NCBI GenBank assembly: GCA_024644105.1
Contig: JAHELP010000011.1
Location: 1 to 32,163, forward strand
Reading direction: 5' to 3'
Length of the DNA stretch: 32,163 nucleotides
Source: Candidatus Nitrosopumilus sp.
Lineage (GTDB): Archaea > Thermoproteota > Nitrososphaeria > Nitrososphaerales > Nitrosopumilaceae
Shown: positions 22,371 to 30,818 of the stretch, in pieces
Layout: the number at the start of each line of letters is the position of its first letter
Position numbering within the stretch: the first letter of the stretch is position 1
Notes under the pieces: model-generated
Seen by the model: the letters and a program-made list of their open reading frames with translations, nothing else
Told to the model about the DNA's origin: nothing
Database searches by the model: none
Made by a program: the position numbers and the translations under genes

Positions 22371-23554
22371 TTAAAAACATCAGCATACTATCTGGTCCAG
22401 ATTTAGATTATATTCCAAAGACTGATGTCAGAATTGAAAACAATAAATTCAAAAAAATTCAATCACATATCAAACCAATTCAGAAAGAAGAATCTATAGA
22501 TTGTGAGGGATTGCTGATGATTCCTGGATTTATTAATGCGCATACACATATTGCAGATTCAATTGGAAAAGATATTTCTTTAAACAGAACAGTTGATCAA
22601 AAAATTCATCCTGTCTTTGGTGCAAAATCAAAAATTCTCAAAAATACTTCAAATGAAAATCTAGGTAATTTTATGAAAAATACCTGCTATTCTATGATTA
22701 GAAAAGGAATAACGACTTTTGTTGATTTTAGAGAAGGTGGGGCAGATGGTGCTATTTTACTAAAGAAAATCTTAACAGATATCCCCATCAAATCAATTAT
22801 TTTGGGAAGGTTAGAATTTTACCACGATTCTAAAGAAATCAAACAAAATTCATCTTTTCCTAATACAAAATCTTCCGAATTTCTTACTCTGCTAAAGAAT
22901 TGTGACGGAATAGGTATTAGTGGAGCAAATGAGAATAGCACTTCACTATTAAATTACTATTCAAAAATAACTAAACTTCGAGCAATACATTCTGCTGAAA
23001 CCAAACAAAGTATAACTAAATCAAAAAAAATTACTGGGAAATCTGAAACTATCAGGGCTTTAGCACTAAAACCTGATTTTTTAGTTCATATGACTTATGC
23101 ATCAAAATCTGATCTTCGAATTGCTTCGAAAAAAACAAGAGGTATTGTAATTTGTCCAAGAGCAAATTCATCTCTTGCTGAGGGAATTCCAGATATAGAA
23201 TTGATGCAAAAGTCTGGTTGTACCTTAGCTTTAGGCACAGATAATGTTATGATAAACTCACCTGATATGTTTAGAGAAATGGATTTTATTTGGAAAGTTA
23301 CAATGGGGATTCATAAAAAAAGAATTGATCCAAAAGATATTCTTAAAATGGCTACTGTAAATGGTGGAAAAATTTTAAATAAAAATATTGGAATGATTAA
23401 ATCTGGAAAGATTGCAGATTGTATTTTTCTAGATAAGCATTCATTGGATTTGGAACCAATGCATAATCCACATGCTTCAATTGTTCATAGAGCAACTGAA
23501 TCTGCAATTAAAGCTGTTATGATTGAGGGAAAGATTGTACATGGAAAAATCTAA
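22364..23554 (+). CDS. Metal-dependent amidohydrolase, candidate riboflavin-pathway deaminase
   Basis: The 396-residue TIM-barrel protein belongs to the amidohydrolase superfamily (cytosine, guanine and S-adenosylhomocysteine deaminase branch). The full metal and catalytic set is visible: H60 and H62 in N-A-H-T-H, H209 and E212 in I-H-S-A-E, H242 in L-V-H-M-T-Y, and D293 in L-G-T-D-N. The H-x-x-E pair and T-D-N are typical of aminohydrolases acting on nitrogen heterocycles. The gene is locked between arfA and arfC by overlaps of 7 and 14 bases. It is therefore likely to act on a pyrimidine intermediate, deaminating the reduced ribitylamino-pyrimidine or removing the formyl group. The function is inferred from context. 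Confidence 0.85.
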   Translation: MLIKNISILSGPDLDYIPKTDVRIENNKFKKIQSHIKPIQKEESIDCEGLLMIPGFINAHTHIADSIGKDISLNRTVDQKIHPVFGAKSKILKNTSNENLGNFMKNTCYSMIRKGITTFVDFREGGADGAILLKKILTDIPIKSIILGRLEFYHDSKEIKQNSSFPNTKSSEFLTLLKNCDGIGISGANENSTSLLNYYSKITKLRAIHSAETKQSITKSKKITGKSETIRALALKPDFLVHMTYASKSDLRIASKKTRGIVICPRANSSLAEGIPDIELMQKSGCTLALGTDNVMINSPDMFREMDFIWKVTMGIHKKRIDPKDILKMATVNGGKILNKNIGMIKSGKIADCIFLDKHSLDLEPMHNPHASIVHRATESAIKAVMIEGKIVHGKI

Positions 23555-24197
23555 ACCTTTTGTTATTCTAAGTGCAGGAATTTCCATCGATGGAAAAATT
23601 TCTACAAAAAATGGTCATTCAAACTTTTCTTCAACTGAAGATATTAGGAGACTTCACAAACTTAGATCTAAAGTAGACGCAATTTTAATTGGAAAAAATA
23701 CAGCATTGCAAGATAATCCTTTGTTGACAGTGCGTTACACAAAAGGAAAAAATCCTATTAGAATTATAGTGGATTCTAATGGTGAAATATCAACAAAATC
23801 TAAAATTCTAAAAACATCAAACAAAGTTCCTACAATTATAGCTGTATCAAAAAGAATAAGCAAAAATAATCTTCAAAAATTAAACAAATATCCTGTTAAA
23901 GTAATAGTTACTGGAGAAAAAACTGTAAACATGAAATCCTTGTTAAAGAAACTTTCAGATCAAAATATCAAAACATTACTAGTTGAAGGAGGAGGAACAA
24001 TAAATTGGGAATTTATAAAAAAAAATCTTTTTGATGAATTGATTGTTACTATCTCTCCTCATCTCATTGGAGGAAAAAATGCAATCTCTCTAGTACAGGG
24101 AGAAGGATTTGATAAAATTTCAAAATCTCCTAAACTTCGACTCAAATCTATCAAGAGGCTCAAAAACCATCTTGTTTTAGATTATCTCAAGGTGTAA
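23541..24197 (+). CDS. arfC: 2,5-diamino-6-(ribosylamino)pyrimidinone 5'-phosphate reductase
   Basis: The 218-residue protein starts best at ATG 23541 (M-E-K-S-K-P-F); an upstream TTG at 23523 is possible but less likely. It has the DHFR-like fold of the RibD reductase domain: L-S-A-G-I-S-I-D-G-K, then D-A-I-L-I-G-K-N-T, N-P-L-L-T-V-R, L-L-V-E-G-G-G-T-I-N, and P-H-L-I-G-G-K-N-A. It reduces the ribose of the pyrimidine to ribityl with NAD(P)H. No RibD deaminase domain is fused, the archaeal arrangement in which reduction precedes deamination. It overlaps the amidohydrolase by 14 bases and is the last gene of the cluster. Confidence 0.93.
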   Translation: MEKSKPFVILSAGISIDGKISTKNGHSNFSSTEDIRRLHKLRSKVDAILIGKNTALQDNPLLTVRYTKGKNPIRIIVDSNGEISTKSKILKTSNKVPTIIAVSKRISKNNLQKLNKYPVKVIVTGEKTVNMKSLLKKLSDQNIKTLLVEGGGTINWEFIKKNLFDELIVTISPHLIGGKNAISLVQGEGFDKISKSPKLRLKSIKRLKNHLVLDYLKV

Positions 24198-24207
24198 GTT
24201 ATTATAC
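24198..24207 (+). promoter_or_regulatory. TATA-like box for the lysine-rich protein gene
   Basis: An AT-rich box (GTTATTATAC region) follows directly after the arfC stop, about 30 bases before the TTG at 24234. Confidence 0.4.
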
Positions 24208-24233
24208 TTTCTTTGAAATAAAATTACAAGAAA

Positions 24234-24506
24234 TTGGCAGTAAAAAAGAAAACAACAAAAAGAAAAGCTACTACAAAAAAGAAGGCTGCACCAAAAAAGA
24301 AGGCTGCACCAAAAAAGAAGGCTGCACCAAAAAAGAAAGCAAGTAAATCAAAAGCTAAGAAACCAGCATTTGGTGGATATGCAATCAGTTTTGCAGGTAG
24401 ATCTGAAACTGTAGAACAAGTATTTGGTAAAAAACCAATTGCACCAAGTGAAATGACTAAAAAGATTTGGGCATTTGTAAAATCAAAAAGCCTTTCTAAT
24501 CGTTAA
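24234..24506 (+). CDS. Lysine-rich chromatin-like protein with a SWIB-like end
   Basis: The 90-residue protein has a histone-H1-like N-terminal tail made of K-K-K-A-A-P repeats (residues about 14-32). The last 45 residues include V-F-G-K-K-P-I-A-P-S-E-M-T-K-K-I-W-A-F-V-K, resembling the second half of a SWIB domain (… K-K-L-W-x-Y-I-K … L). SWIB domains are usually about 75 residues, so only part is present, if the match is right. A strongly basic tail plus a small folded unit suggests DNA compaction; this is inference. The start is TTG. It stands alone after the riboflavin cluster and ends with a hairpin. Confidence 0.75.
   Translation: MAVKKKTTKRKATTKKKAAPKKKAAPKKKAAPKKKASKSKAKKPAFGGYAISFAGRSETVEQVFGKKPIAPSEMTKKIWAFVKSKSLSNR
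24275..24340 (+). repeat. 18-base tandem repeat in the lysine-rich gene
   Basis: Three perfect copies of AAAAAAGAAGGCTGCACC (24275-24328) are followed by a partial fourth. Each encodes K-K-K-A-A-P. Copy number may vary between strains. Confidence 0.9.
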
Positions 24507-24513
24507 ACAAATT

Positions 24514-24533
24514 GTTAACGAATAATCGTTAAC
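24514..24533 (+). terminator. Perfect hairpin after the lysine-rich gene
   Basis: GTTAACGA (24514-24521), loop ATAA, TCGTTAAC (24526-24533). It lies 7 bases after the stop and is followed by TTTTAATTATTTTTC at about 24545, as in a terminator. The perfect dyad could also bind a protein. Confidence 0.5.
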
Positions 24534-24604
24534 TAATTTCTATCTTTTAATTATTTTTCATTAAATGAATAAGATATAGATATTGGATTTTATTTCAAAT
24601 TATT

Positions 24605-25162
24605 ATGTCGACTACCTCATTAAGACGCGATCATGAATTAATAGAAAAAGTCATCAAAGCAATGGAATCTACCATTCAATTACTAAATGATGGCAAGCAA
24701 ATACCTGAATCAATTTTATTACCTGTAATTGATTTTTCAAAAAACTTTACCGATGTTTGTCATCATAGTAAAGAAGAAAAATCATTATTTCCAGCTTTAG
24801 AGCAGGCTGGATTGCCAACGAATATGGGACCTATTGCTATGATGTTAATTGATCATCAACGTTCCAGAGAAATTGGTTCTGAGATGGAAGCATCTGCAAA
24901 AAAATATCTTACATCTGGAGATTCAACAAAATTGATTAGTGACATGCAACAATATGTTGAACACATTACTGAACATTTATGGAAAGAGAATAATAAATTA
25001 TTCATGATGGCAGAAGCAAGATTACAATATGTCTCTGAAAAAGTTGATAAGGAATTATCAGAAATTGAAAAATCTAAACTTGATGAACTTGGTAAGACAA
25101 GGGAACATTATGAAGAATTAGCTGAAAATCTTACAAAAGATGTTTCTCAGCAGAGCCAGTAA
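24605..25162 (+). CDS. Hemerythrin/HHE-domain protein
   Basis: The 185-residue protein carries the diiron ligands of HHE hemerythrins: H10 (R-D-H-E), H53/H54 with E57/E58 (C-H-H-S-K-E-E), H84 (D-H-Q-R), and H120, H124 and E128 (E-H-I-T-E-H-L-W-K-E-N). A charged helix of about 50 residues follows, possibly a coiled coil. Such proteins bind or sense O2, NO or iron; an ammonia oxidiser produces NO, which makes sensing or detoxification plausible but unproven. The next gene starts 2 bases later. Confidence 0.9.
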   Translation: MSTTSLRRDHELIEKVIKAMESTIQLLNDGKQIPESILLPVIDFSKNFTDVCHHSKEEKSLFPALEQAGLPTNMGPIAMMLIDHQRSREIGSEMEASAKKYLTSGDSTKLISDMQQYVEHITEHLWKENNKLFMMAEARLQYVSEKVDKELSEIEKSKLDELGKTREHYEELAENLTKDVSQQSQ

Positions 25163-25164
25163 CT

Positions 25165-25467
25165 TTGACTCATAGTATTTTTGGTCAGGTAATAGGCGTT
25201 AGAAAATTTACTAATGGTGATATTGAAGTCGATTTTTATCACGATGATGAAATTACCCAATATAGGTACTCATCAGATCCTAGTAGATTAGGTAATTTTC
25301 CAAAAGAATTAACTGAAAGTCTGGCTTCTACATTGGCTTCTGATATCTGCATTGAAATTTTCTTTGGAGATGATGGTAATCCAACATATGTTGAACTTGA
25401 AGAATGTGATGATGAGGATGATTCTGAAGATGAGGAAGAATTTGATGAGAATAATTCTGACCAATAA
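25165..25467 (+). CDS. Small protein with a strongly acidic tail
   Basis: This 100-residue protein is unrecognised. The first 75 residues look beta-rich (I-F-G-Q-V-I-G-V-R, I-E-V-D-F-Y-H-D-D, C-I-E-I-F-F-G). The last 22 are almost only D, E, S and N. The start is TTG at 25165, 2 bases after the hemerythrin stop, so the two are probably co-transcribed and functionally linked. The acidic tail may bind basic partners or metals. Confidence 0.65.
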   Translation: MTHSIFGQVIGVRKFTNGDIEVDFYHDDEITQYRYSSDPSRLGNFPKELTESLASTLASDICIEIFFGDDGNPTYVELEECDDEDDSEDEEEFDENNSDQ

Positions 25468-25492
25468 AATGAACTAAAGATGAATTAATTAT

Positions 25493-26884
25493 CTATTCAA
25501 CATAATGATGATGTGTCAAATTATCATAAAATCTGACTGATTTCAAATTTACAAATTCTAGCATACCATATCTGGATAATTCTCTTCCAAATCCACTATG
25601 TTTAATTCCGCCAAATGGAATTCTTGGATCTGAAATTACCACATTATTGACACTGACAATTCCTGATTCAATTCTTCTAGACATTTTATCTGCTTTTGCA
25701 AGATCTTTTGTCCAAATACTTGCACCCAGACCAAATTCACTTTCATTTGCTAATTTTACTGCTTCACTCTCATTTTCAACGATTGTAATTGGAGCTACCG
25801 GTCCAAAAGTTTCTTCTTGTGCTATTCTCATATTTGATTTTATATTTCTAAGAATTGTTGGTTTATAGAAGAATCCTTTACCTTCCATTTTAGATCCACC
25901 TAGAAGTATATCTGCACCTTTTTCTTTTGCATCATCAACTATTCCAGAAATAGTTTCTAAACCATCTTTACTTGATAACGGGCCAATATCAGTTTCAATT
26001 GACATAGGATCCCCTATTTTTAATTGGGATGCTTTTTTAATAAATAATTCAATAAACTCATCTGCAATATTTTTTCCAACAAAAAATCTTTTTGATGCTA
26101 CACAACTCTGACCACAATTGATGAATCTTCCTTTTACTGCCCCTTCTGCTGCTTTTTCAATAATTGCATCATCTAATACTATGAAAGGATCACTTCCACC
26201 TAATTCTAATACACATTTTTTTAGATTCTTGGCTGCTCTTTCTCCAACTTTTGCTCCTGCATTTGTACTACCAGTAAAAGTTACAGCATTGACATCTGAA
26301 TCAATAAGATGATTTGCAGATTCCACACTTCCCACTACTGTTTGGAAAATTCCATCAGGAATTCCAGATTCAGTAAATGCTTTTTCAATTTCAATACCTG
26401 ATTGCATTGTTACTCTTGATGGTTTCATAACAATCACATTTCCTGCCATTAGACAAGGAGCTGCAAATCTTAATGCTTGCCAATAAGGAAAATTCCATGG
26501 CATAATTGAGCCTATAACACCAAGTGGTTCAAAAGTTAGAAAACTCTTTCTTGCATCCGTGTTTAATACTTCATCTGTAAGAAAACTATCTCCATGATCA
26601 GCATAAAACTCCAAAGCCCATGCACATTTTTCAATCTCCCCAATGGATTCTTTTAGTGGCTTACCCATTTCTGATGTAGCGACTGTTGCAAGTCTTGTTT
26701 TGTTTTTCTTTAGATATTCTACTAAATTGTAAATGTAACTTCTACGTTTCTCATAATCTTTTTTCCATTCTGGATATGCCCTCTTTGCTTTCCCTACCAA
26801 ATCAAAGACCTGATTTTTATCCATTGCAGAATAATCTGTGATATTTTCACCTGTTGCTGGATTTACTGTAGTAATTTGACTCAA
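25493..26884 (-). CDS. Aldehyde dehydrogenase (succinate-semialdehyde dehydrogenase-like)
   Basis: The 463-residue enzyme has the complete ALDH set: N131 (P-W-N-F-P), K154 (M-K-P-S), G205-S206 in T-F-T-G-S, E228 (L-E-L-G-G) and catalytic C261 (G-Q-S-C). Sequence and length fit succinate-semialdehyde dehydrogenases. In organisms of this type, homologues have been discussed as candidates for semialdehyde or CoA-reductase steps of the 3-hydroxypropionate/4-hydroxybutyrate cycle (from memory). The sequence cannot tell which direction or substrate. The start is TTG at 26884 with an AATAAATAG box at leaderless spacing, so it is probably transcribed separately from the TFE group. Confidence 0.92.
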   Translation of the reverse strand: MSQITTVNPATGENITDYSAMDKNQVFDLVGKAKRAYPEWKKDYEKRRSYIYNLVEYLKKNKTRLATVATSEMGKPLKESIGEIEKCAWALEFYADHGDSFLTDEVLNTDARKSFLTFEPLGVIGSIMPWNFPYWQALRFAAPCLMAGNVIVMKPSRVTMQSGIEIEKAFTESGIPDGIFQTVVGSVESANHLIDSDVNAVTFTGSTNAGAKVGERAAKNLKKCVLELGGSDPFIVLDDAIIEKAAEGAVKGRFINCGQSCVASKRFFVGKNIADEFIELFIKKASQLKIGDPMSIETDIGPLSSKDGLETISGIVDDAKEKGADILLGGSKMEGKGFFYKPTILRNIKSNMRIAQEETFGPVAPITIVENESEAVKLANESEFGLGASIWTKDLAKADKMSRRIESGIVSVNNVVISDPRIPFGGIKHSGFGRELSRYGMLEFVNLKSVRFYDNLTHHHYVE

Positions 26885-26906
26885 GGATATTCCACAGATT
26901 TTCTCC

Positions 26907-26916
26907 TATTTATTCT
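26907..26916 (-). promoter_or_regulatory. TATA-like box for the aldehyde dehydrogenase
   Basis: On the minus strand GAATAAATAG is centred about 27 bases before the TTG at 26884. Confidence 0.45.
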
Positions 26917-26963
26917 AGTAACCCAATTTACAATTATTCTATTTAATAAATCTCAAAAATTAA

Positions 26964-27479
26964 TCAAAAAGTTTGCTGCATATCTTTTTTTATTTCATCT
27001 ATCTTCTTTTGATATGCTTTTTTAGATTTATCATTCTTTTTTAGATTCAAAACATTTTGACAGTATGGGCATTTGAACATCCCATCAAGAGCATTTTCAA
27101 ATGTTACTCTGGGACAATCTTCGTTTCCACAGTGATAGAAATCTGATGCATTTTCATAATCTAATCTTTGTTGTAATCTTTCATCAATTTTCTTCTTTTG
27201 ATTTTCAATAAAATGTTCCACTTCTTCTCTTCTAGTTCTCCATCTATACACAAACCATCCTTTTCTTTCATCTTTTACCCTAATTCCTGTAATGAGAGAT
27301 TTTCCAAATAGATCATACAATACTTTTCTTACCATATTGATTCTAAGACCAGTAGAACTAGCAATTTCTTCATCAGTAGCATCTTCTGCTTTTAGTAGAG
27401 ATCTTGCGACTTTGAGGTATTCATCTCCTCCAATCATTGAAGCAATTCTAACAAAAGGGTCTTCGTATTTGTCTACCAA
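26964..27479 (-). CDS. tfe: Transcription initiation factor E alpha (TFE)
   Basis: The 171-residue protein is archaeal TFE. An N-terminal extended winged helix (about 10-85: V-A-R-S-L-L, A-T-D-E-E-I-A, R-K-V-L-Y-D-L, G-W-F-V-Y-R-W) is joined by a charged helix to a zinc ribbon with C117, C122, C137 and C140. It helps open the promoter with TBP and TFB. The start is TTG. It lies 26 bases after trm56 in a minus-strand group with HflX. Confidence 0.94.
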   Translation of the reverse strand: MVDKYEDPFVRIASMIGGDEYLKVARSLLKAEDATDEEIASSTGLRINMVRKVLYDLFGKSLITGIRVKDERKGWFVYRWRTRREEVEHFIENQKKKIDERLQQRLDYENASDFYHCGNEDCPRVTFENALDGMFKCPYCQNVLNLKKNDKSKKAYQKKIDEIKKDMQQTF

Positions 27480-27505
27480 CTCTAAAGACTCCTAATTTTC
27501 TACTA

Positions 27506-28039
27506 TTAATCCCTTGTTTCTACCACTTGCACATTTTTGCCATTTTTGGTAGGAATGATCTTTCTTTTTGCATTGGGAAACTCTTTTTCAAATTGCTTGC
27601 CTTCTTGAATACGATCTAATAGAATTGCTAAAGCACTAATCTCTGAATGAGGTTGATTTCCAACCCCTACATTATAATCTGCTAATTCGTAAATATCTCT
27701 TGGAACTTTTTCAGCACCTACAACAATCAATAGATTATCTTCATCCCGAATTTTTTCTTGAGCATCACTGATTTTTTCACCATACATAGAAAGATGAACT
27801 ATTTTGAATCCCTCATCTTTTTTCTTTTTTACAATTGGTTTCCATTTTTCAATAAACTCAACTTTAAAATTTCCTCCCCAAGTAGTGTTTATCTTTTCAA
27901 TAGTATCTTTGATTTCTGGATTAATCTCAGTCATGTAGATTCGTTCTGCACCAAATCCTCTAGAAACAAGTGCAACATGTGTTGTTACTCTATCGTCTCT
28001 TACTAGACGTTGTCCTATTCTAACTACTTCAATTACCAA
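27506..28039 (-). CDS. trm56: tRNA (cytidine-56-2'-O)-methyltransferase
   Basis: The 177-residue archaeal SPOUT enzyme methylates the ribose of C56 in the tRNA T-loop. Typical are [17 protein letters not shown] at the N-terminus, G-A-E-K-V-P in the knot, and [13 protein letters not shown]. The start is TTG at 28039, inside the end of hflX (11-base overlap), so the two are translationally linked. Confidence 0.94.
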   Translation of the reverse strand: MVIEVVRIGQRLVRDDRVTTHVALVSRGFGAERIYMTEINPEIKDTIEKINTTWGGNFKVEFIEKWKPIVKKKKDEGFKIVHLSMYGEKISDAQEKIRDEDNLLIVVGAEKVPRDIYELADYNVGVGNQPHSEISALAILLDRIQEGKQFEKEFPNAKRKIIPTKNGKNVQVVETRD

Positions 28040-29150
28040 ATGTTTTCTCTACTCCTGACAATGTGTTATTTTTTGGTTTTTGATAATTTTGACTTTCTAT
28101 AATTTCTTTAATTAGTTCTTTAAGTTGATTAATATTTTTTCCAGTTTTAGCAGAAACTGAAATTACTTTTTTATTTTCAGTTAAATTAAGGAATTTGATT
28201 TTTCGCTCTATCTCTGAATTTTCTAATAAATCTGATTTATTTAGAGCAAAAACTACTTTGTTTTGTTCTACTCCTAACTCACTTAATGTTCTCATGCAAC
28301 TAGAAAATTTCTTTTTTAATTCAGTAATTGCATCATTGATATCAATTACTAAAATAATTACGTCTGTATGTTTCAATTCTTCTAGTGTAGATTTGAATGC
28401 ATCAATCATGTATGCAGGTAATTTACTGATAAAACCAACAGTATCTGCAATCAAAAATGGTTCCTGATTAATCATCAATCTTCGAGTAGTTGTCGTAAGT
28501 GTTGTAAACAATTCTTTACTTTGGGTCTTTGCCTCACCAGTTGCTTTGTTAAACAATGTTGTTTTTCCAGCAGAAGTATATCCTGCCAGTGAAATTGTCT
28601 TGAATCCCATCCTCTTTCTTCCTTGTCTATGTAGCTCTCTTTGTTTTCCAGCTTTTTCAAGCTTGGATCTTATTGTTTGCATTCTATGTTTGATATCATT
28701 ATAATACACATCAACCTCAAATTTTCCTATTCCCATAAATCCAGGCTGTTCTCCCATATTTGCAAGTCTAACTTTTTCTTTAGCTCTTGCCATTTCATAT
28801 CTTAATTGTGCTAATTTTACTTGTAATTTTGATTCTGCACTTGATGCTCTACTTTCAAAAATTTCAAGAATTAATGCTTCTCTATCTAAAACTTCTCTAT
28901 GCAATACTGTAGCAAGATTATAGTTTTGACTTGGTTTTAGAATCTCATCATATATGATAACATCTGGTCTTAATTTTTCTGATATTTCTTCTAATTGTTC
29001 TACTACTCCCCCACTGATACCATACTTTGGTTTTTGTAGATAATTTTGTCTAATCACATGAACTACGCTATAACCTGCAGCATTACACAATCCTTTTGCT
29101 TCATTTACTGAGTCTTCCTGATCATATGTGATTAAAATTGCAGAATTCAT
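28029..29150 (-). CDS. hflX: GTPase HflX
   Basis: The 373-residue ribosome-associated GTPase splits or rescues stalled ribosomes. The N-terminal HflX domain (about 1-120) is followed by a coiled-coil linker ([10 protein letters not shown]). The G domain has G1 G190-Y-T-S-A-G-K-T, G3 D236-T-V-G-F and G4 N304-K-S-D. Length and order match the family. The start ATG is at 29150 and the gene heads the hflX-trm56-tfe group. Confidence 0.95.
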   Translation of the reverse strand: MNSAILITYDQEDSVNEAKGLCNAAGYSVVHVIRQNYLQKPKYGISGGVVEQLEEISEKLRPDVIIYDEILKPSQNYNLATVLHREVLDREALILEIFESRASSAESKLQVKLAQLRYEMARAKEKVRLANMGEQPGFMGIGKFEVDVYYNDIKHRMQTIRSKLEKAGKQRELHRQGRKRMGFKTISLAGYTSAGKTTLFNKATGEAKTQSKELFTTLTTTTRRLMINQEPFLIADTVGFISKLPAYMIDAFKSTLEELKHTDVIILVIDINDAITELKKKFSSCMRTLSELGVEQNKVVFALNKSDLLENSEIERKIKFLNLTENKKVISVSAKTGKNINQLKELIKEIIESQNYQKPKNNTLSGVEKTFGN

Positions 29151-29206
29151 TCTAATTTACTGGTTTATTTGAATCTAAGATAATTGTATTGGACATATTT
29201 TTGAAA

Positions 29207-30253
29207 TCAATCAGATTTTTTTAGTGTTTTTTCTATATTCATATTCAACACAATTTCAGCTATATCGCTAGCGTATTCAGAAATTCTTCGAATATTCTCC
29301 GTCATCCTTCGAATCCTGTAAATCTCCTCATCATCCTTTAATGATTTTGAAGCATCCCTTACTTTTTTCTCATATTTTGTAATTTCATTAATTTTTGTAA
29401 TTGTTTTTTCAGCCTGGATATAATCTTCTTTGAATAATGCTAAACATGAATCATCTAAAACAGACAAACAAAATTCATTCATTTCTTGCAATTTTTTTAA
29501 AATCTCTTTTTTTACAGGTTTTTTAAATTCAATTATATCTTTGGCAATAAATGCTGCATGATCCCCAGTTCTTTCTATGTTTTTTACAATCAGTCTATAC
29601 CCTAAACAATTCCTAGCATTTCTGAAACCCATTTCTTTTAACATGTGCTCATTTTGAATTGCAATCTTTAGTTGTCGAATAATATAGAATCCAAACCTAT
29701 CAACTTCATCATCTGTATTGATGACTTCTTGAGCCAATTCTAAATTATTTTCTTTTACTGCTAAAATTGCATCACTAGACATTGATTTTGCCAAGTGAAT
29801 CATACGTTTGAAAGCACCATCCACTGATAATTCTAATAAATTAACCAGAACCTGGACTGTAATTCCACCACTGGAGTCTGCAATTATTTCAGAACCCATC
29901 AACATTCGTTTTACTGCTTCTTTGACTGTGTTTCTTTGATGAGCACTTAATCTTCCATTTTTTGGCTTTACATTAATCGTCTTAAATCCTAAAAAATACA
30001 ATGAAATTAATTTTCTAACAATTGCAGATGCTTCTTCTTCTCCATCAATTTCAATTACTGCATCTTCTTTTTTTTGCGTTCTAGATTCAAATTTTGGGGG
30101 ATACAGCTCTAATGTTGATGAACCTTTCCTTACCATTCTAATTTGATCTCCTTGTTTGAGCCCTAATTCCATAATCCATTGTTTTGGTAGAGAAACAATG
30201 TATGATGATTTGCCAGTAAATTGAATTTTCCTTGTTTCTTCACCCTCTACCAT
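29207..30253 (-). CDS. AbrB-type / PhoU-domain regulator
   Basis: The 348-residue protein begins with a SpoVT/AbrB-like swapped-hairpin DNA-binding domain (about 8-52: T-G-K-S-S-Y-I-V-S-L-P-K-Q-W, G-D-Q-I-R-M-V). Two PhoU three-helix units follow (about 125-225 and 235-335, with R-T-G-D-H-A-A and R-I-S-E-Y-A-S-D-I-A). PhoU domains bind metal and control phosphate transport signalling. Joining to a DNA-binding domain suggests a direct transcriptional regulator of phosphate genes in archaea. No pst genes are in the window. The start is ATG at 30253; it is divergent from the PUA gene. Confidence 0.9.
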   Translation of the reverse strand: MVEGEETRKIQFTGKSSYIVSLPKQWIMELGLKQGDQIRMVRKGSSTLELYPPKFESRTQKKEDAVIEIDGEEEASAIVRKLISLYFLGFKTINVKPKNGRLSAHQRNTVKEAVKRMLMGSEIIADSSGGITVQVLVNLLELSVDGAFKRMIHLAKSMSSDAILAVKENNLELAQEVINTDDEVDRFGFYIIRQLKIAIQNEHMLKEMGFRNARNCLGYRLIVKNIERTGDHAAFIAKDIIEFKKPVKKEILKKLQEMNEFCLSVLDDSCLALFKEDYIQAEKTITKINEITKYEKKVRDASKSLKDDEEIYRIRRMTENIRRISEYASDIAEIVLNMNIEKTLKKSD

Positions 30254-30314
30254 AATCTAAAGGGAAAATTCTATTCTATATAGATTGATCTTTCGAATAT
30301 AGTCTAACATTGAA

Positions 30315-30325
30315 CTAATATTTAG
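30315..30325 (+). promoter_or_regulatory. TATA-like box for the PUA-NAC operon
   Basis: CTAATATTTAG lies about 20-26 bases before the ATG at 30339, at leaderless spacing. Confidence 0.5.
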
Positions 30326-30338
30326 AAAAAATCCTGCT

Positions 30339-30818
30339 ATGTATATGGATCATATTCTAAAACTTCAGTATTCTCTTGATGCATTGTTTGGTACTGGAAC
30401 ATCAAAATTTTTGCCAAAAGAAATTGAGATGACTTTTTCACGAAAAACTGGAAGAATTAGAACAGTATCCCATAAAGGAAAACTACTTTGCACTTTGCGA
30501 ATTGATGGAAGCCTGGCTATTTCTACTCATTTTGCTCAGTTATTGTTAAAAAATAAAAAATTTAGAGAAAACTGTGTTGAGATAAATGCAGATGCGGCTC
30601 CATTTGTTGAACAAGGGAGATCAGTATTTTGTAAGCATGTAGTATTCTGTGGAAAAAATGTACGTATTGCTTCAGATACTCCTGTTTTATTCAAAAATAA
30701 AGTAATTGCAGTTGGAAGGGCAATTTTATCTTCAAAAATGATATCTGATTTTGATAGGGGAGTAGCCATCAAAGTCAGAGATAGTTTAAAAAGTCGCAAT
30801 GAGGAAATAAAATCATGA
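30339..30818 (+). CDS. PUA-domain RNA-binding protein
   Basis: The 159-residue protein has an N-terminal alpha/beta pre-PUA region (F-S-R-K-T-G-R-I-R). A PUA domain follows (about 80-155) with V-E-I-N-A-D-A-A-P-F-V, G-R-S-V-F-C-K-H-V and the G-R-A-I-L-S strand. Archaeal relatives without a catalytic domain bind tRNA or rRNA. It overlaps the NAC gene by 4 bases (ATGA), a linkage that ties it to translation. The exact role is not known. Confidence 0.88.
   Translation: MYMDHILKLQYSLDALFGTGTSKFLPKEIEMTFSRKTGRIRTVSHKGKLLCTLRIDGSLAISTHFAQLLLKNKKFRENCVEINADAAPFVEQGRSVFCKHVVFCGKNVRIASDTPVLFKNKVIAVGRAILSSKMISDFDRGVAIKVRDSLKSRNEEIKS

Noticed and set aside
24275-24340. CRISPR-like repeat array
   Set aside because: The 18-base units are directly tandem without spacers and in frame with a lysine-rich protein.
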